Notes: generated by a model not told the origin, from the letters alone. DNA of 64,000 nucleotides from Arsukibacterium sp. UBA5043 (GCA_002415085.1 DIBV01000011.1:1-64000); one strand, 5' to 3'; shown: positions 15,698-24,115, numbered from the stretch's first letter. Numbers and translations: made by a program.

Positions 15698-16588
15698 ATG
15701 AAAACGATGGAACACACTGCGCAGCGTGAAACTGAAGGCTGGCCCATTCGCTGGGAGCTGCTGATGCGCTACCGGTTAATTGAGATAGTCGCATTATGGG
15801 AAGGCCGTCTAACTACCAACCATTTATGCAACAGCTTTGGTATTGCTCGCCAACAAGCATCGAAGGACATTAATGCTTATTTGCGCGATGTGGCACCGGG
15901 TAACCTGATCTACGATGGTAAGCTTAAAGGGTATAAACCCGCAGCTGATTTTTCACCTAAGCTAACAAGCGGCCTGGCAGATGAATATCTGCATGCCTTA
16001 GCCAGCATTAAAGACTTTGCCCACACCTTCAGCCAGCTCGATTTAGGCTTTGCCCATACTGAGATGCTAACACCACCGCTACGGCAGGTTAATCCGGACA
16101 TTTTACGAGCCCTGGTTCAAGCGGCTCGCGATGGCAAAAAGATAGATATGGGCTATGTGTCACTCACTTCGCCAGATGAAGAAAGCCGCATTATCGCCCC
16201 GCACACTCTGGTATGTACCCCACTTCGCTGGCATGTACGTGCTTACTGCGAGAAAAACCGGGATTTCCGTGATTTTGTGTTAAGCCGGTTTCGCGGCATA
16301 AATGGCATCGAAGGCGATGCCGATATGACCAAACAGCAGGATGAACGCTGGAACACCAAGGTTGATATCGTATTGGTACCCGACTCCCGGTTAAGCGACT
16401 ACCAGAAAGCTATTATTGCCGAAGATTACAATATGACCGACGGTAAGCGGGTTATATCGGTACGATCTGCTCTGGTACCCTATGCCGTACAGGCGCTAAA
16501 CCTGGATTTAGCCAAAATAGAAGCGCGCCCGGAGGCGCAGCAGATAATGGTAGCGAATTTGGATGAAGTGAAACGGCATGCGTTTTAA
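15698..16588 (+). CDS. WYL-domain transcriptional regulator (BrxR/CapW-like)
   Basis: The 296 residues match the wHTH-WYL-WCX layout of the BrxR/CapW family, which represses or controls phage-defence loci. An N-terminal winged helix (RYRLIEIVALWEGRLTTNHL...GIARQQASKDINAYL) is followed by a central WYL module with IDMGYVSLTSPDEESRIIAPHTL and LRWHVRAYCEKNRDFRDFVLSRF, and a C-terminal WCX-like part. The WYL aromatic position is GY here. It sits in the centre of the island, near restriction and toxin genes. AAGGA lies about 10 bases before the first ATG. Its ligand, probably a nucleotide or DNA fragment, is unknown. Confidence 0.85.
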   Translation: MKTMEHTAQRETEGWPIRWELLMRYRLIEIVALWEGRLTTNHLCNSFGIARQQASKDINAYLRDVAPGNLIYDGKLKGYKPAADFSPKLTSGLADEYLHALASIKDFAHTFSQLDLGFAHTEMLTPPLRQVNPDILRALVQAARDGKKIDMGYVSLTSPDEESRIIAPHTLVCTPLRWHVRAYCEKNRDFRDFVLSRFRGINGIEGDADMTKQQDERWNTKVDIVLVPDSRLSDYQKAIIAEDYNMTDGKRVISVRSALVPYAVQALNLDLAKIEARPEAQQIMVANLDEVKRHAF

Positions 16589-16625
16589 GACTTGTTTAAA
16601 GTGCTACTTTTTATTTTTTTAAATA

Positions 16626-16653
16626 AGAAGAGCCGGCAGATGCCAGCTCTTCT
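16626..16653. terminator. Bidirectional hairpin terminator
   Basis: AGAAGAGCCGGC and GCCAGCTCTTCT form a 12-base stem with one mismatch and an AGAT loop. On the minus strand it is followed by an AT-rich run with TTATTTAAAAAAAT, so it best serves the antitoxin gene, and it also ends the WYL transcript. Confidence 0.7.
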
Positions 16654-16655
16654 AC

Positions 16656-17006
16656 TTATGCTACAGCAGTTTTTAATTTTTCATCACACTGCTGTTGCGG
16701 GTCGACTTTAATTTGCATTGCCTCATTTCTGGCAGCCAGAACTTTCTTTTCAGCCACCACAAATCTCTTAAGCAGTTGCCGAACCATCGGCTGATAGCCA
16801 ATACCGTGCAAGGCAGCAACTTCCTTTAGATCTGTAATTAACTCATCTTGTAAGCGAATTGAAATTAATGTCATAGATGCGGCTTTATCAAACTGGGCCA
16901 TCATTTCATCTGGTAACTCAGCTTTACGTACATGCTCTTCGCTTGTACCGTATGTGCCGTCATCCCACTTGACGTCTTGTGATTCGTCATATGTAGGTTG
17001 TTTCAT
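16656..17006 (-). CDS. Antitoxin, CopG/ribbon-helix-helix type
   Basis: The 116-residue protein is the likely antitoxin of a BrnT-like pair. The segment LISIRLQDELITDLKEVAALHGIGYQP shows the strand-helix-helix of RHH DNA-binding proteins, as in BrnA/CopG antitoxins. The N-terminal part (DESQDVKWDDGTYGTSEEH) is acidic and should bind the toxin. The stop sits 2 bases from a terminator hairpin. It follows the toxin by 22 bases; toxin-first order is normal for brnTA. It probably autoregulates the operon through the upstream TA-rich sequence. Confidence 0.75.
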   Translation of the reverse strand: MKQPTYDESQDVKWDDGTYGTSEEHVRKAELPDEMMAQFDKAASMTLISIRLQDELITDLKEVAALHGIGYQPMVRQLLKRFVVAEKKVLAARNEAMQIKVDPQQQCDEKLKTAVA

Positions 17007-17028
17007 TCTTTACTCTCCGTTGTGGTAC

Positions 17029-17310
17029 TTAAGCGTACTTTTTATAAATGGCTAACTCTCTATGGTTTGCCTCATACGCTGTTCTGATGATCATAGTGCC
17101 ATCTTTAAATATGAATGCTATTTTCACGAGCTTACCGAAATCGGTACTACCAATAAACCATAATGTTGGTGGGTCACTTTTATGCTGTTCTCTGATGTCC
17201 TCCAGAAAGCCAGCTAATCGTCCCGATATAGCTTCGTACACTTCATCCAGAGTTAAACAATGCTTTTCTTCAATCTTTTTCTTAACTGCAGGTGAAATGT
17301 AAACTGCCAT
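17029..17310 (-). CDS. BrnT/HigB-like toxin (small RNase-type)
   Basis: This 93-residue protein matches a family often labelled ADP-ribosyl-(dinitrogen reductase) hydrolase but which behaves as a toxin-like partner of RHH antitoxins. Landmarks are the N-terminal helix SPAVKKKIEEKH, LDEVYEAI, REQHKSDPPTLWFIGSTD, LVKIAFIFKDGTMIIRTAYEAN and the C-terminal IYKKYA. The strand-rich RTAYEAN segment is typical. It precedes the antitoxin by 22 bases. Catalysis has not been shown for this family, so RNase activity is inference. Confidence 0.7.
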   Translation of the reverse strand: MAVYISPAVKKKIEEKHCLTLDEVYEAISGRLAGFLEDIREQHKSDPPTLWFIGSTDFGKLVKIAFIFKDGTMIIRTAYEANHRELAIYKKYA

Positions 17311-17330
17311 TTATCTACTCCACGCCCACG

Positions 17331-17355
17331 TGTATATACAGTATATATATATATG
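17331..17355. promoter_or_regulatory. TA-repeat operator/promoter of the toxin-antitoxin operon
   Basis: A stretch of TGTATATACAGTATATATAT and onward lies 20 bases upstream of the toxin start. It is almost pure TA steps and contains TGTATATACA, a perfect 10-base palindrome. It could serve as -10 region and RHH operator. Confidence 0.4.
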
Positions 17356-17408
17356 CTGAAAAAAATAGTATTTCTGGATAAATTTGGGGATTCACGCCAA
17401 GAGCTTAC

Positions 17409-17756
17409 TTAACTAGCCTTTGCATAAACCGATAATGGCGTAACGCCTTGGGTTAGCCATTCGATCTCTAAGTTACCGTTATCAATCAACAATCGCCCTT
17501 CCCGGTTTGGCCGGATGCGTTGCGACTTGCGCTGCTCGACCAACGTATCCAACAATTCCAGAATAGCGGTTTTAACGCCTAACTTTCTAAGCATCAAGTT
17601 ATCAGCATCAGTTAAGTGCCATGCGGTAGCTGTTAGCATCGCTGATTCGGCTTCCGCTAAAAACATGATACTGCCGGTGAGTTGTTGTAATTGTGGGTAG
17701 TTGTGACGCAGTGCTTCCAGGCTCTGCTGTTCAAGTTGGATTACATCATGATCCAT
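17409..17756 (-). CDS. Hypothetical protein, 115 residues
   Basis: Unknown small protein, helical in the first 80 residues (LEQQSLEALRHNYPQLQQL, LGVKTAILELLDTLVEQRK) with a basic patch RIRPNREGR and a strand-like ending (GNLEIEWLTQGVTPLSVYA). No family is recognised. It precedes the toxin pair on the same strand with 98 bases between, and follows AlpA by 131 bases. An AGGAGAAAG just before the ATG supports translation. Confidence 0.5.
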   Translation of the reverse strand: MDHDVIQLEQQSLEALRHNYPQLQQLTGSIMFLAEAESAMLTATAWHLTDADNLMLRKLGVKTAILELLDTLVEQRKSQRIRPNREGRLLIDNGNLEIEWLTQGVTPLSVYAKAS

Positions 17757-17887
17757 AGCTTTCTCCTTATGCTCTATTTCAGTGTAGCCAGATTAGCGGC
17801 TGAAAACAGCTCTGAACAGTTAGGATATTTTTGATGTGTACGTTAATGATACGGGTAACAGATTTCATATTTGTGTCAAAAGGTGCA

Positions 17888-18082
17888 TTACTTAGCTGCC
17901 AGGTGCTCACGATGTTCAATCTTCTGCTGAATCCACTCTTGTATCTCACCCTCCACCCACGCCACCATTCTGGTACCCAGTTTTACCGGCTTTGGAAAGC
18001 GGTCTTCTGCGATAAATTTATAAACGGTTGAGCGAGCCAGGCCGGTGCAATCCATTACGGCTTTTAATTTGATTAGTTTCAT
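17888..18082 (-). CDS. AlpA-family phage regulator / excisionase
   Basis: AlpA-type proteins are small winged-helix regulators encoded by P4-like satellites and islands, where they act as excisionases or activate the integrase. The 64 residues match: LIKLKAVMDCTGLARSTVYKF (HTH), FPKPVKLGTRMVAWVEGEIQEWI (wing and W motif). It is divergent from the radC-like gene, with the shared 153-base region between likely holding both promoters. The AGGACCTGACC before the ATG contains a Shine-Dalgarno. Confidence 0.85.
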   Translation of the reverse strand: MKLIKLKAVMDCTGLARSTVYKFIAEDRFPKPVKLGTRMVAWVEGEIQEWIQQKIEHREHLAAK

Positions 18083-18235
18083 GGTCAGGTCCTCGTATTA
18101 GTCCAGACCATGTGCCTGTTGCGTATTTTTTAACTGAAAGCTGGTATCCGCTGCCAGCAATTGCCAAATCGAAAAAACCTCAGACCTATATCACTAATAA
18201 GCATATGCAAATAAATGCCTATTAGGAGATATACC

Positions 18236-18712
18236 ATGGCACCAAAACCTACCACTGCAGACGTTGTTAAATGGTCAGTTGCCGCGTTAGAAGTACTTGA
18301 TAAAGCTGCTACGCTGATTGCCAAAAAATACGCTCGTAAAGATGCCTTTACCAACCCTGATGCCACCAAAGATTATTTAAAATACCGGATGGCCCACCAC
18401 GAGCGTGAAGTGTTCGCCATTATGCTGTTGGATAACCAGCACAGGTTAATTGAGTACAAAGAGTTATTCTTCGGCACCATTGATGCTGCGCCGGTTTACC
18501 CGCGCGAGGTAGTGAAGCTTGTGCTGGAGCATAACGCTGGTGCGGTGATCTTTGCCCATAACCATCCATCTGGTGTGGCCGAGCCCTCAGAAGCAGATAA
18601 ACGAATAACCAAACGATTAAGCGATGCACTGGCGTTAATTGATGTAAAAGTGCTGGACCATATCGTAGTTGGCGAAACCCCTGTTTCATTCGCTGAACGT
18701 GGGCTGTTGTAA
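18236..18712 (+). CDS. RadC-family JAB-domain protein
   Basis: The 158 residues hold a JAB/MPN metalloprotease-like fold of the RadC family, common in mobile elements and not the housekeeping RadC. The zinc signature H108-N-H110 (AHNHPSG) with S118 and D121 is intact, and the upstream E58 is present. The N-terminal 50 residues lack the HhH domain of full-length RadC. AGGAG 8 bases before ATG 18236 is a strong ribosome site. Function in these elements is unproven (DNA processing or antirestriction has been proposed). Confidence 0.85.
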   Translation: MAPKPTTADVVKWSVAALEVLDKAATLIAKKYARKDAFTNPDATKDYLKYRMAHHEREVFAIMLLDNQHRLIEYKELFFGTIDAAPVYPREVVKLVLEHNAGAVIFAHNHPSGVAEPSEADKRITKRLSDALALIDVKVLDHIVVGETPVSFAERGLL

Positions 18713-18758
18713 GCCTATTTAGTAGGTTAGCAAAGTACTGCAAAACGGCATAAATGGC

Positions 18759-18789
18759 CAAGTTCCCAAATTAGCCTTTTGGGAACTTG
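18759..18789. repeat. Perfect 12-bp inverted repeat with 7-base loop
   Basis: CAAGTTCCCAAA (18759-18770) and TTTGGGAACTTG (18778-18789) form an exact stem with loop TTAGCCT. It lacks a following T run, so it is not a clear intrinsic terminator. It could end the radC transcript, regulate the recombinase gene or be a recombination site arm. Confidence 0.6.
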
Positions 18790-18875
18790 CCAAGCCTTAT
18801 AAACCGGCACTTTCAATTTTTGCACTGTGCTGAAGTTCTCAAAACTGCGTTTTAATCGGAAAGAGGAAGTTGACT

Positions 18876-19436
18876 ATGGCTGAGGTACAAGCGGTCAAAA
18901 GCCTGGACACGGTGAAACTGATTAGTCACCTATTGGACAGGCACTATGGCCAACAAATGGCGGATATTTGGAATATTGGTTTAAACCTGGCACTGCGAAT
19001 AACCGATCTGCTGTCAGTTCGGTTTACCGATATCCAGGATCAACGGTTATTACTTAAAGAAGGTAAGACCGGCAAGTTGGCCAATATTAAACTTAACCAG
19101 AAGACGATTGAAATTACCAACAGGATTAGACGACAACACCCGGATCATACCTATCTGTTTCAGTCGTATCGAAATCAGCGAGCCGGTAACTTGCCGCCGG
19201 CGCCACTATCACGCCGTTATGTTAGCCGGGCTTTTGCCCTGATTGGTGAAGATGTTGGGATTGATCTTGGCACCCACTCGATGCGCAAAACCCGCGGTTA
19301 CCACTTATACAAATCAACCAAAGACATTGCCAGGGTAATGAAGATGCTACGCCACAGCTCAGAAGGTGTAACGCTGCGTTATATCGGCATTACCCAGGAG
19401 GATATTGATAAAGACTTTATTGAACTGGAAATTTAA
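18876..19436 (+). CDS. Short tyrosine recombinase (FimB-like size)
   Basis: A tyrosine recombinase that would cut and rejoin DNA at specific sites. All catalytic residues are visible: R41 (LALRITDLL), K64 (KEGKTGK), H134 and R137 (HSMR), H160 (LRHSS) and nucleophile Y169 (RYIG). At 186 residues it lacks the N-terminal arm- and core-binding domains of phage integrases, resembling FimB/FimE-type inversion recombinases or stand-alone mobile-element ones. ATG 18876 follows AGAGGAAG. It lies between a perfect hairpin and a perfect palindrome. No tRNA or obvious att duplication lies near. Confidence 0.85.
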   Translation: MAEVQAVKSLDTVKLISHLLDRHYGQQMADIWNIGLNLALRITDLLSVRFTDIQDQRLLLKEGKTGKLANIKLNQKTIEITNRIRRQHPDHTYLFQSYRNQRAGNLPPAPLSRRYVSRAFALIGEDVGIDLGTHSMRKTRGYHLYKSTKDIARVMKMLRHSSEGVTLRYIGITQEDIDKDFIELEI

Positions 19437-19445
19437 CGCAGATAT

Positions 19446-19469
19446 AGGCTACCGCATATGCGGTAGCCT
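19446..19469. terminator. Perfect 24-bp palindrome after the recombinase
   Basis: Ten bases after the recombinase stop, AGGCTACCGCAT meets its exact inverse ATGCGGTAGCCT. It is followed by TATGCCGTGGTTTTATTTTTG, so it may terminate the recombinase transcript, and from the other side the 362-residue gene. The lack of a loop and the precision also allow a binding-site role. Confidence 0.5.
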
Positions 19470-19481
19470 TATGCCGTGGTT

Positions 19482-20570
19482 TTATTTTTGTGCTGGCTGT
19501 TTTACCAAGTTCATCAGGCTTTGCATGCGATCAGCAATTAACTTGGCTTCATGCTTTTGGCTGTCTGATATTGCAGGCAAGTTAATACCATGGTAGCCGA
19601 CTGGCTCAGCCGGGCCATATTCATCCCATTCTTCGCCAGTATATGAGTTTATTAAACGGTAGTTACTCGCTGTAATATCGATTTTCTGGCTTAGCCCAAA
19701 CAGATACCAGGCCCACACTTCAACATCATCATCGAGGCCATAGACCGACTCGACCAGACTTTCATGATTAGGTTGCTGAAGTGATGCTAAGTATCCCCAG
19801 TCAAGGATGCTATCGTCGGTTATCTGTTCAAGCATGCTTTCGCCTAAAAGATGCAATAAATAAAGTGCATCAACGTACCAGCAAATATTGGGTTCACATT
19901 TACCCTGAACTACATCAGTAAAATTTGGACGCGCCAACTTCTTGTTTGAAAATTGTGTTATTAAGTTCTGCTCGCGCTCCTGCACAATTAAATACCGCTC
20001 GTATTGATTAGCCCACTCTAAGGTAGCGGTAGAAAGTTGTGCTCCAGACTGGCGTTGCTCGTACCAATACTTGCTAGCGGTCCCTGTATCATCATCGTCC
20101 AAACTGGCATCTAATTCCATGCGCTGCCATACGTATCTGAGCAATACACTGTCAGCTTCTTGATTGGTTAGCAGATGTGCGTAGCTGGCTTTCGCTTCTT
20201 TAGCCGTAAGCCTGATTCGACCAGGTGCTATACCTAAGTGCTGCGCAATTCTGAGCAGGCTGACTTTAGGCTCTAACTTAGCTGATTGGAATTGTTGGAT
20301 AAAACTTTGCTTAAGCAGATCAACAAGTGATGCTGGTAGCCTTAACTCAGAAAGTCTGTTTAAAAGACGAGCATGCGCTAATGCACCATCAGCAATTGCT
20401 GCCTTGAGCTTTTCTTGGTTGATTGAACCGTCAGCCTTAAAAGAAGCGTAGGTTTTATAATCGAAATACGCAGCCAGCAGTTCAAGTATCTGAGCTCGGG
20501 TTGGCACTGACGTGTTTTGTTTTTTAAGTTGTTGCAGAACTGCATGCGCAGCTGAAGATAGATTGTACAT
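19482..20570 (-). CDS. Orphan protein, 362 residues
   Basis: I do not recognise this soluble protein. The first 70 residues (LSSAAHAVLQQLKKQ, FDYKTYASFKADGS) resemble the short N-terminal segment found on some uncharacterised Sel1/TPR-like or glyoxalase-related proteins. The remainder is helical with paired-helix spacing that could be repeat-like: LRIAQHLGIAPGRIRLTAKE, NPLL-type turns, and a C-terminal half with WAWYLFGLSQKID and SQKHEAKLIADRMQ. No catalytic motif is visible. It is convergent with the recombinase and shares the palindrome. Confidence 0.5.
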   Translation of the reverse strand: MYNLSSAAHAVLQQLKKQNTSVPTRAQILELLAAYFDYKTYASFKADGSINQEKLKAAIADGALAHARLLNRLSELRLPASLVDLLKQSFIQQFQSAKLEPKVSLLRIAQHLGIAPGRIRLTAKEAKASYAHLLTNQEADSVLLRYVWQRMELDASLDDDDTGTASKYWYEQRQSGAQLSTATLEWANQYERYLIVQEREQNLITQFSNKKLARPNFTDVVQGKCEPNICWYVDALYLLHLLGESMLEQITDDSILDWGYLASLQQPNHESLVESVYGLDDDVEVWAWYLFGLSQKIDITASNYRLINSYTGEEWDEYGPAEPVGYHGINLPAISDSQKHEAKLIADRMQSLMNLVKQPAQK

Positions 20571-20847
20571 AAATTAACTCCGGTGGCTGAGTGCCGTGGG
20601 CAATTAACCATGACCGCATGCGATTAAGGCCAGGTAGCTCAACCTGGAATTAAGTTAGTAAATTCTGTTTAGACATAACATAGATACGCGTTAGCGTTTT
20701 TTGCCTGTTTTCACTCGCATGTAAGTGAGGCGGGCGCCTTATCCAAAGGCTAACCCGCTCCAAGATCGCTTGCAAGATTTATTTGTCGCGTTGATGGTAC
20801 CGAAGAAATTTCAAACCTATATTACTTTCTAAAAACGTTAATAATGG
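20571..20847. other. Structured intergenic stretch
   Basis: No gene is supported. It contains several stem-forming parts: AGGCCAGGTAGCTCAACCTGG near 20628, GCGTTAGCGTTTTTTG near 20691 and GCGGG...CCCGC near 20729-20758. These may be terminators or an RNA; I cannot decide between them. Confidence 0.3.
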
Positions 20848-21501
20848 CTATCTGATGCTGCACCCAAAACTACGGGAATGAATACCGTGCTCTTTAGTAT
20901 CCAGCTTCGCAAAATAGCTTAGCCGACAAAATAAGTCAGTTTTCATAGCCCAAAAATCAGGCGAGTTGGCGTTTACGCTGTAAGTTGGATTTGCTGGGAA
21001 ATGAACTAGTCCTAGTATCTCTTCAGGCAACCGCCTTAATGCACTTGCCCAAGCTTTTCGGATCCTGGAAGCCATGTTTCTAGCCTGATCATCTACATAA
21101 ACACCTAAAGTGTGGTATGAATCATGGTTCAGCAATATAGCGACATGAAAGTGTGGTGAATCCGAATCACAACGCTCTCTCACCCAGGCATACCGCATAT
21201 TACATAGATGCACCCGCTTACCTTGTGCTGTCCTTCGGTGTAAGTCAGCTTTAATTTGTGCTTTTAACGATTCAACAAATTTGGTCATCAAGTCTGAGCC
21301 AACATCACCATATCCGTCAGGCAGACGCAGATCAAACCTTATCGCCAATGTTCTGGGGTGGTCAGCTAATGCTCTGTTTAATACCGTTAGTACCCGGTCT
21401 AAGTAATAAGGGCTCAAAGGCCCGATACTTGTTAAAACTGGATAGCAAGTATGGTTTTGTACTCTGGTTCTACTCGATGTATTTAAATTCATGTCACTCA
21501 C
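20848..21501 (-). CDS. YagK/YfjJ-type (inovirus Gp2-like) protein
   Basis: The 217 residues match the YagK/YfjJ C-terminal domain family carried by prophage-like and satellite elements, sometimes labelled inovirus Gp2. Landmarks are TLAIRFDLRLPDGYG, MRYAWVRERCDSDSPHFHVAILLNHDSYH and SYFAKLDTKEHG. The HFHV run resembles an HUH-type replication initiator motif, but a full rolling-circle Rep is not evident. Its role (perhaps replication of the element) is inferred. Start ATG is preceded by GGATTAATTGTGAGTGAC with an alternative ATG three codons on. Confidence 0.8.
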   Translation of the reverse strand: MSDMNLNTSSRTRVQNHTCYPVLTSIGPLSPYYLDRVLTVLNRALADHPRTLAIRFDLRLPDGYGDVGSDLMTKFVESLKAQIKADLHRRTAQGKRVHLCNMRYAWVRERCDSDSPHFHVAILLNHDSYHTLGVYVDDQARNMASRIRKAWASALRRLPEEILGLVHFPANPTYSVNANSPDFWAMKTDLFCRLSYFAKLDTKEHGIHSRSFGCSIR

Positions 21502-21877
21502 AATTAATCCTCATTGCTGTTATCTCAAAGGGATTAACGTGGTATGTATTTCTCTACAGTTATTTAAAGCAATACCTGGTGCTTAACACCGTACATAATA
21601 ATATTAATACAGACAGCATCTTCTTTATCAGATTACCAATATCACCAATTCGCATCGACTAACTTACTTCAAAACGATTAAGAAGCGATTAAAAATCACT
21701 CTGAAGTTAAATTCAAAACATATTAATCAACAACTTACAAGTTTATTAATTACTTGTAACGCCACTAATAATTTTACTATTTTATTTACTAATAGTTATA
21801 CTAATTACGTTATTTTAGAATTTACTTAAAATGTCACTTAGCCTATATTTAGGTAATGACCACAGAGTGCTAATTTC
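21502..21877. other. AT-rich divergent intergenic region
   Basis: This 376-base, very AT-rich stretch separates two divergent genes and probably holds both promoters. Runs such as TTATTTACTAATAGTTATACTAATTACG suggest multiple -10-like boxes. I see no supported gene or RNA. The low GC also fits DNA acquired horizontally. Confidence 0.4.
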
Positions 21878-22807
21878 ATGAAAAACCACATTGCTAAATC
21901 AGAGCTAATCACCATTACTGACGAGCTTCATTGCTATTGGTCTTACACATATTTCAGACGTCGTGGTTGGCTAATGGCTGAACCTGAGGTGCAACCAAAA
22001 GATGTTAATATGGAACAACAAATCGAACGACTTGCTCAGCTAGTAGTTGCATCACTAGAGCAACTTGAATATTTCCGGCATATCCCTCCTAACATTCAAA
22101 ATAATAAGCGCGCTAAAGTCGCGGAAATGTCTGAAAGTTATAAAAACTCTAAACTTTCTGCCATTGATTTGCGATTATTGCGGGGCGTCAATGACAGGAT
22201 CATTAATGCTTTTTGGATCGAAGTAAAAAATATCAGCGAGAAAAACCCTGACAATGGAAAGTTACAGTATTTATACAGTGAGATGCCACTGGAGCCCAAT
22301 CCTAGTAACAGCTCGAAAAGAAGAGAGAACTTGATAAGTTTTTTTAATTTTCTGGAATGGCCCCGGCTTGAAAAATTAAAAGTGTTAGACCGCTTACAAC
22401 TCTTGGCCAAAACTATTCAGACATTTGAAAAATCATTCAGGTGGCTGGACAGCAAAAAAGAGGGCCAATGCGATTGGGCATACATGTATGTCAGGAAGAG
22501 ACTAGCTATAGAATCACATATTGATCCGATTAGTTCAGAAGAAAAATACTTTTCGACAATAGCTATATTTGATTGTTGGCCTGCACTAATAGATTCTAAG
22601 AAGCTGTTTTTACTTGATATTCGTCGTGCATGGAGTCAGAAAAAACATAGAGAAAAGCTTGAAGGCAAGAAGCCATATAACTTTATAATGAACAAGGGCT
22701 TAGCTAAGAAACTTGATGTATTATCTAAAAAACTCGACCTGAGTAAAAACGAAATAGTTGAGAAAATAATTGAATCTGAATTCTTTAAACACTTTCCCAA
22801 AACTTAA
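21878..22807 (+). CDS. Orphan protein with RHH-like C-terminus
   Basis: An AT-rich gene for 309 residues with no recognised family. The N-terminal region is helical (EQQIERLAQLVVASLEQLEYFRHIP) and there is an extended middle of charged and aromatic character (FFNFLEWPRLEKLKVLDRLQLLAK). The C-terminal 35 residues, NKGLAKKLDVLSKKLDLSKN then EIVEKIIESEF, look like a ribbon-helix-helix or SpoVT-type short DNA-binding segment. Base composition is lower than in core genes downstream, supporting transfer. It faces a 376-base divergent region. Confidence 0.5.
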   Translation: MKNHIAKSELITITDELHCYWSYTYFRRRGWLMAEPEVQPKDVNMEQQIERLAQLVVASLEQLEYFRHIPPNIQNNKRAKVAEMSESYKNSKLSAIDLRLLRGVNDRIINAFWIEVKNISEKNPDNGKLQYLYSEMPLEPNPSNSSKRRENLISFFNFLEWPRLEKLKVLDRLQLLAKTIQTFEKSFRWLDSKKEGQCDWAYMYVRKRLAIESHIDPISSEEKYFSTIAIFDCWPALIDSKKLFLLDIRRAWSQKKHREKLEGKKPYNFIMNKGLAKKLDVLSKKLDLSKNEIVEKIIESEFFKHFPKT

Positions 22808-22976
22808 TGCGAAAGAATAAGTGAGTATATTGTAGAGCAAAAGCCATTCAAAAGCCCAATCAAACCACTTATAATATTGATTTACATGGGTTATTCATCA
22901 TTTCCTAATAAAATCCAAAACGTAGAAGAACGTTACACTGCCACTGATTAAGATCGCAGGTTCAATAAGGAACCTG

Positions 22977-24095
22977 CTATTTAAAGATCACATACCTCGT
23001 ACTTCTGCCCCCTGAAGCGGTTTTCATCAGACACCCGTTCTCAACCAACTGGGCCAAATGCCGGCTGGCCGTTGCCGGGCTTACTTTGGCAACTTTGCCG
23101 TATTGGCTGTTGCTAATACCTTCGCTGAAATCGCCATCCAGCAACCGGTTTAGTACTTTAACTTGTTCTTTATTCAGTTGGGTTTGATCAACCCGTTGCC
23201 AGAACCTGGTTTTATGCAGCGTTTGTTCGATATCAGCCAGCACCTGGCGCAGGCTAACGGCCAGGGTGTCGAGAAACCAGAGTAACCAGGCAGTGATGTC
23301 AGTATCGCCTTTTTGGCTTTGTTCCAGGATCTCATAATAGCTGCTACGTCGCTCCAGGATAGCAACCGACATGGCATAAAAGCGGATGGACTGATGCTCT
23401 GCCTGCGCGAGTGCCAAGTCGGTCAGCAGCCTGGCCAAGCGGCCATTGCCATCTTCCAGTGGATGAATGGTTATAAACCAGAAATGCGCAATGCCAGCGC
23501 GTAGTAGCGGGTCCAAATTGGCGTCATCTCGCGAGCGGTTAAACCAGTCAATAAAGCAGCTAAGCTCGTTTTCTAATACTTCGCGCGGTGGCGCTTCGAA
23601 ATGCACTTTAGGTCGGTCGATTCTACCCGAGACAACCTGCATGGGCTCGTTACCGCGAAGCTGTCCACCCTGCACTCTCTGCATTAATGAGCTGTCAGTC
23701 GGAAATAGCCAGGCATGCCACTGCAGCAAGCGCTCTAGCGTTAATGGCTGCTGCCAATTACCAATGGCGTCTGTTACCATCGCAGCGAGACCATCAGACT
23801 GTGCTGTCGTTGCGACGCTTTGTTGCTCATCAATACCCAGCTTGCGAGCCAATGATGAACGCACCACACTATGATTCAACCGCTCACCCTCAATAGCGCT
23901 AGACGTGAGTATATTCGCTAGCATGGTATCGAGTGCCGCCTGCTGGTTATCCTGTACGCCCATTTTGCCCAGCAGCACCCCCTGCAAAAAATGCAGCTCA
24001 CGTAACTTAGGGGTCAATACCGCATGATCATAACGAAAGACATGCGATGGCTTTTGCTGACGGCCGGGCCAGTCCGGTTGTTGCCAGATCCACAT
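22977..24095 (-). CDS. Fic-family AMP-transferase
   Basis: Fic proteins add AMP to target side chains. The 372 residues carry DUF4172 at the N-terminus (MWIWQQPDWP...), an inhibitory motif S65-x3-E69-G70 (SSAIEGE), the active-site motif HPLEDGNGRLAR at 211-222 and a C-terminal winged helix (about residues 305-372, GKVSPATASRHLAQLVENGCL). The inhibitory helix on the same chain makes it a class II Fic with intrinsic auto-inhibition. AGGAG precedes the start. Three copies of GAGGTGAAT upstream suggest that the winged helix autoregulates the gene. Confidence 0.92.
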   Translation of the reverse strand: MWIWQQPDWPGRQQKPSHVFRYDHAVLTPKLRELHFLQGVLLGKMGVQDNQQAALDTMLANILTSSAIEGERLNHSVVRSSLARKLGIDEQQSVATTAQSDGLAAMVTDAIGNWQQPLTLERLLQWHAWLFPTDSSLMQRVQGGQLRGNEPMQVVSGRIDRPKVHFEAPPREVLENELSCFIDWFNRSRDDANLDPLLRAGIAHFWFITIHPLEDGNGRLARLLTDLALAQAEHQSIRFYAMSVAILERRSSYYEILEQSQKGDTDITAWLLWFLDTLAVSLRQVLADIEQTLHKTRFWQRVDQTQLNKEQVKVLNRLLDGDFSEGISNSQYGKVAKVSPATASRHLAQLVENGCLMKTASGGRSTRYVIFK

Positions 24096-24115
24096 AGGCT
24101 AGGCTCCTACTTATA

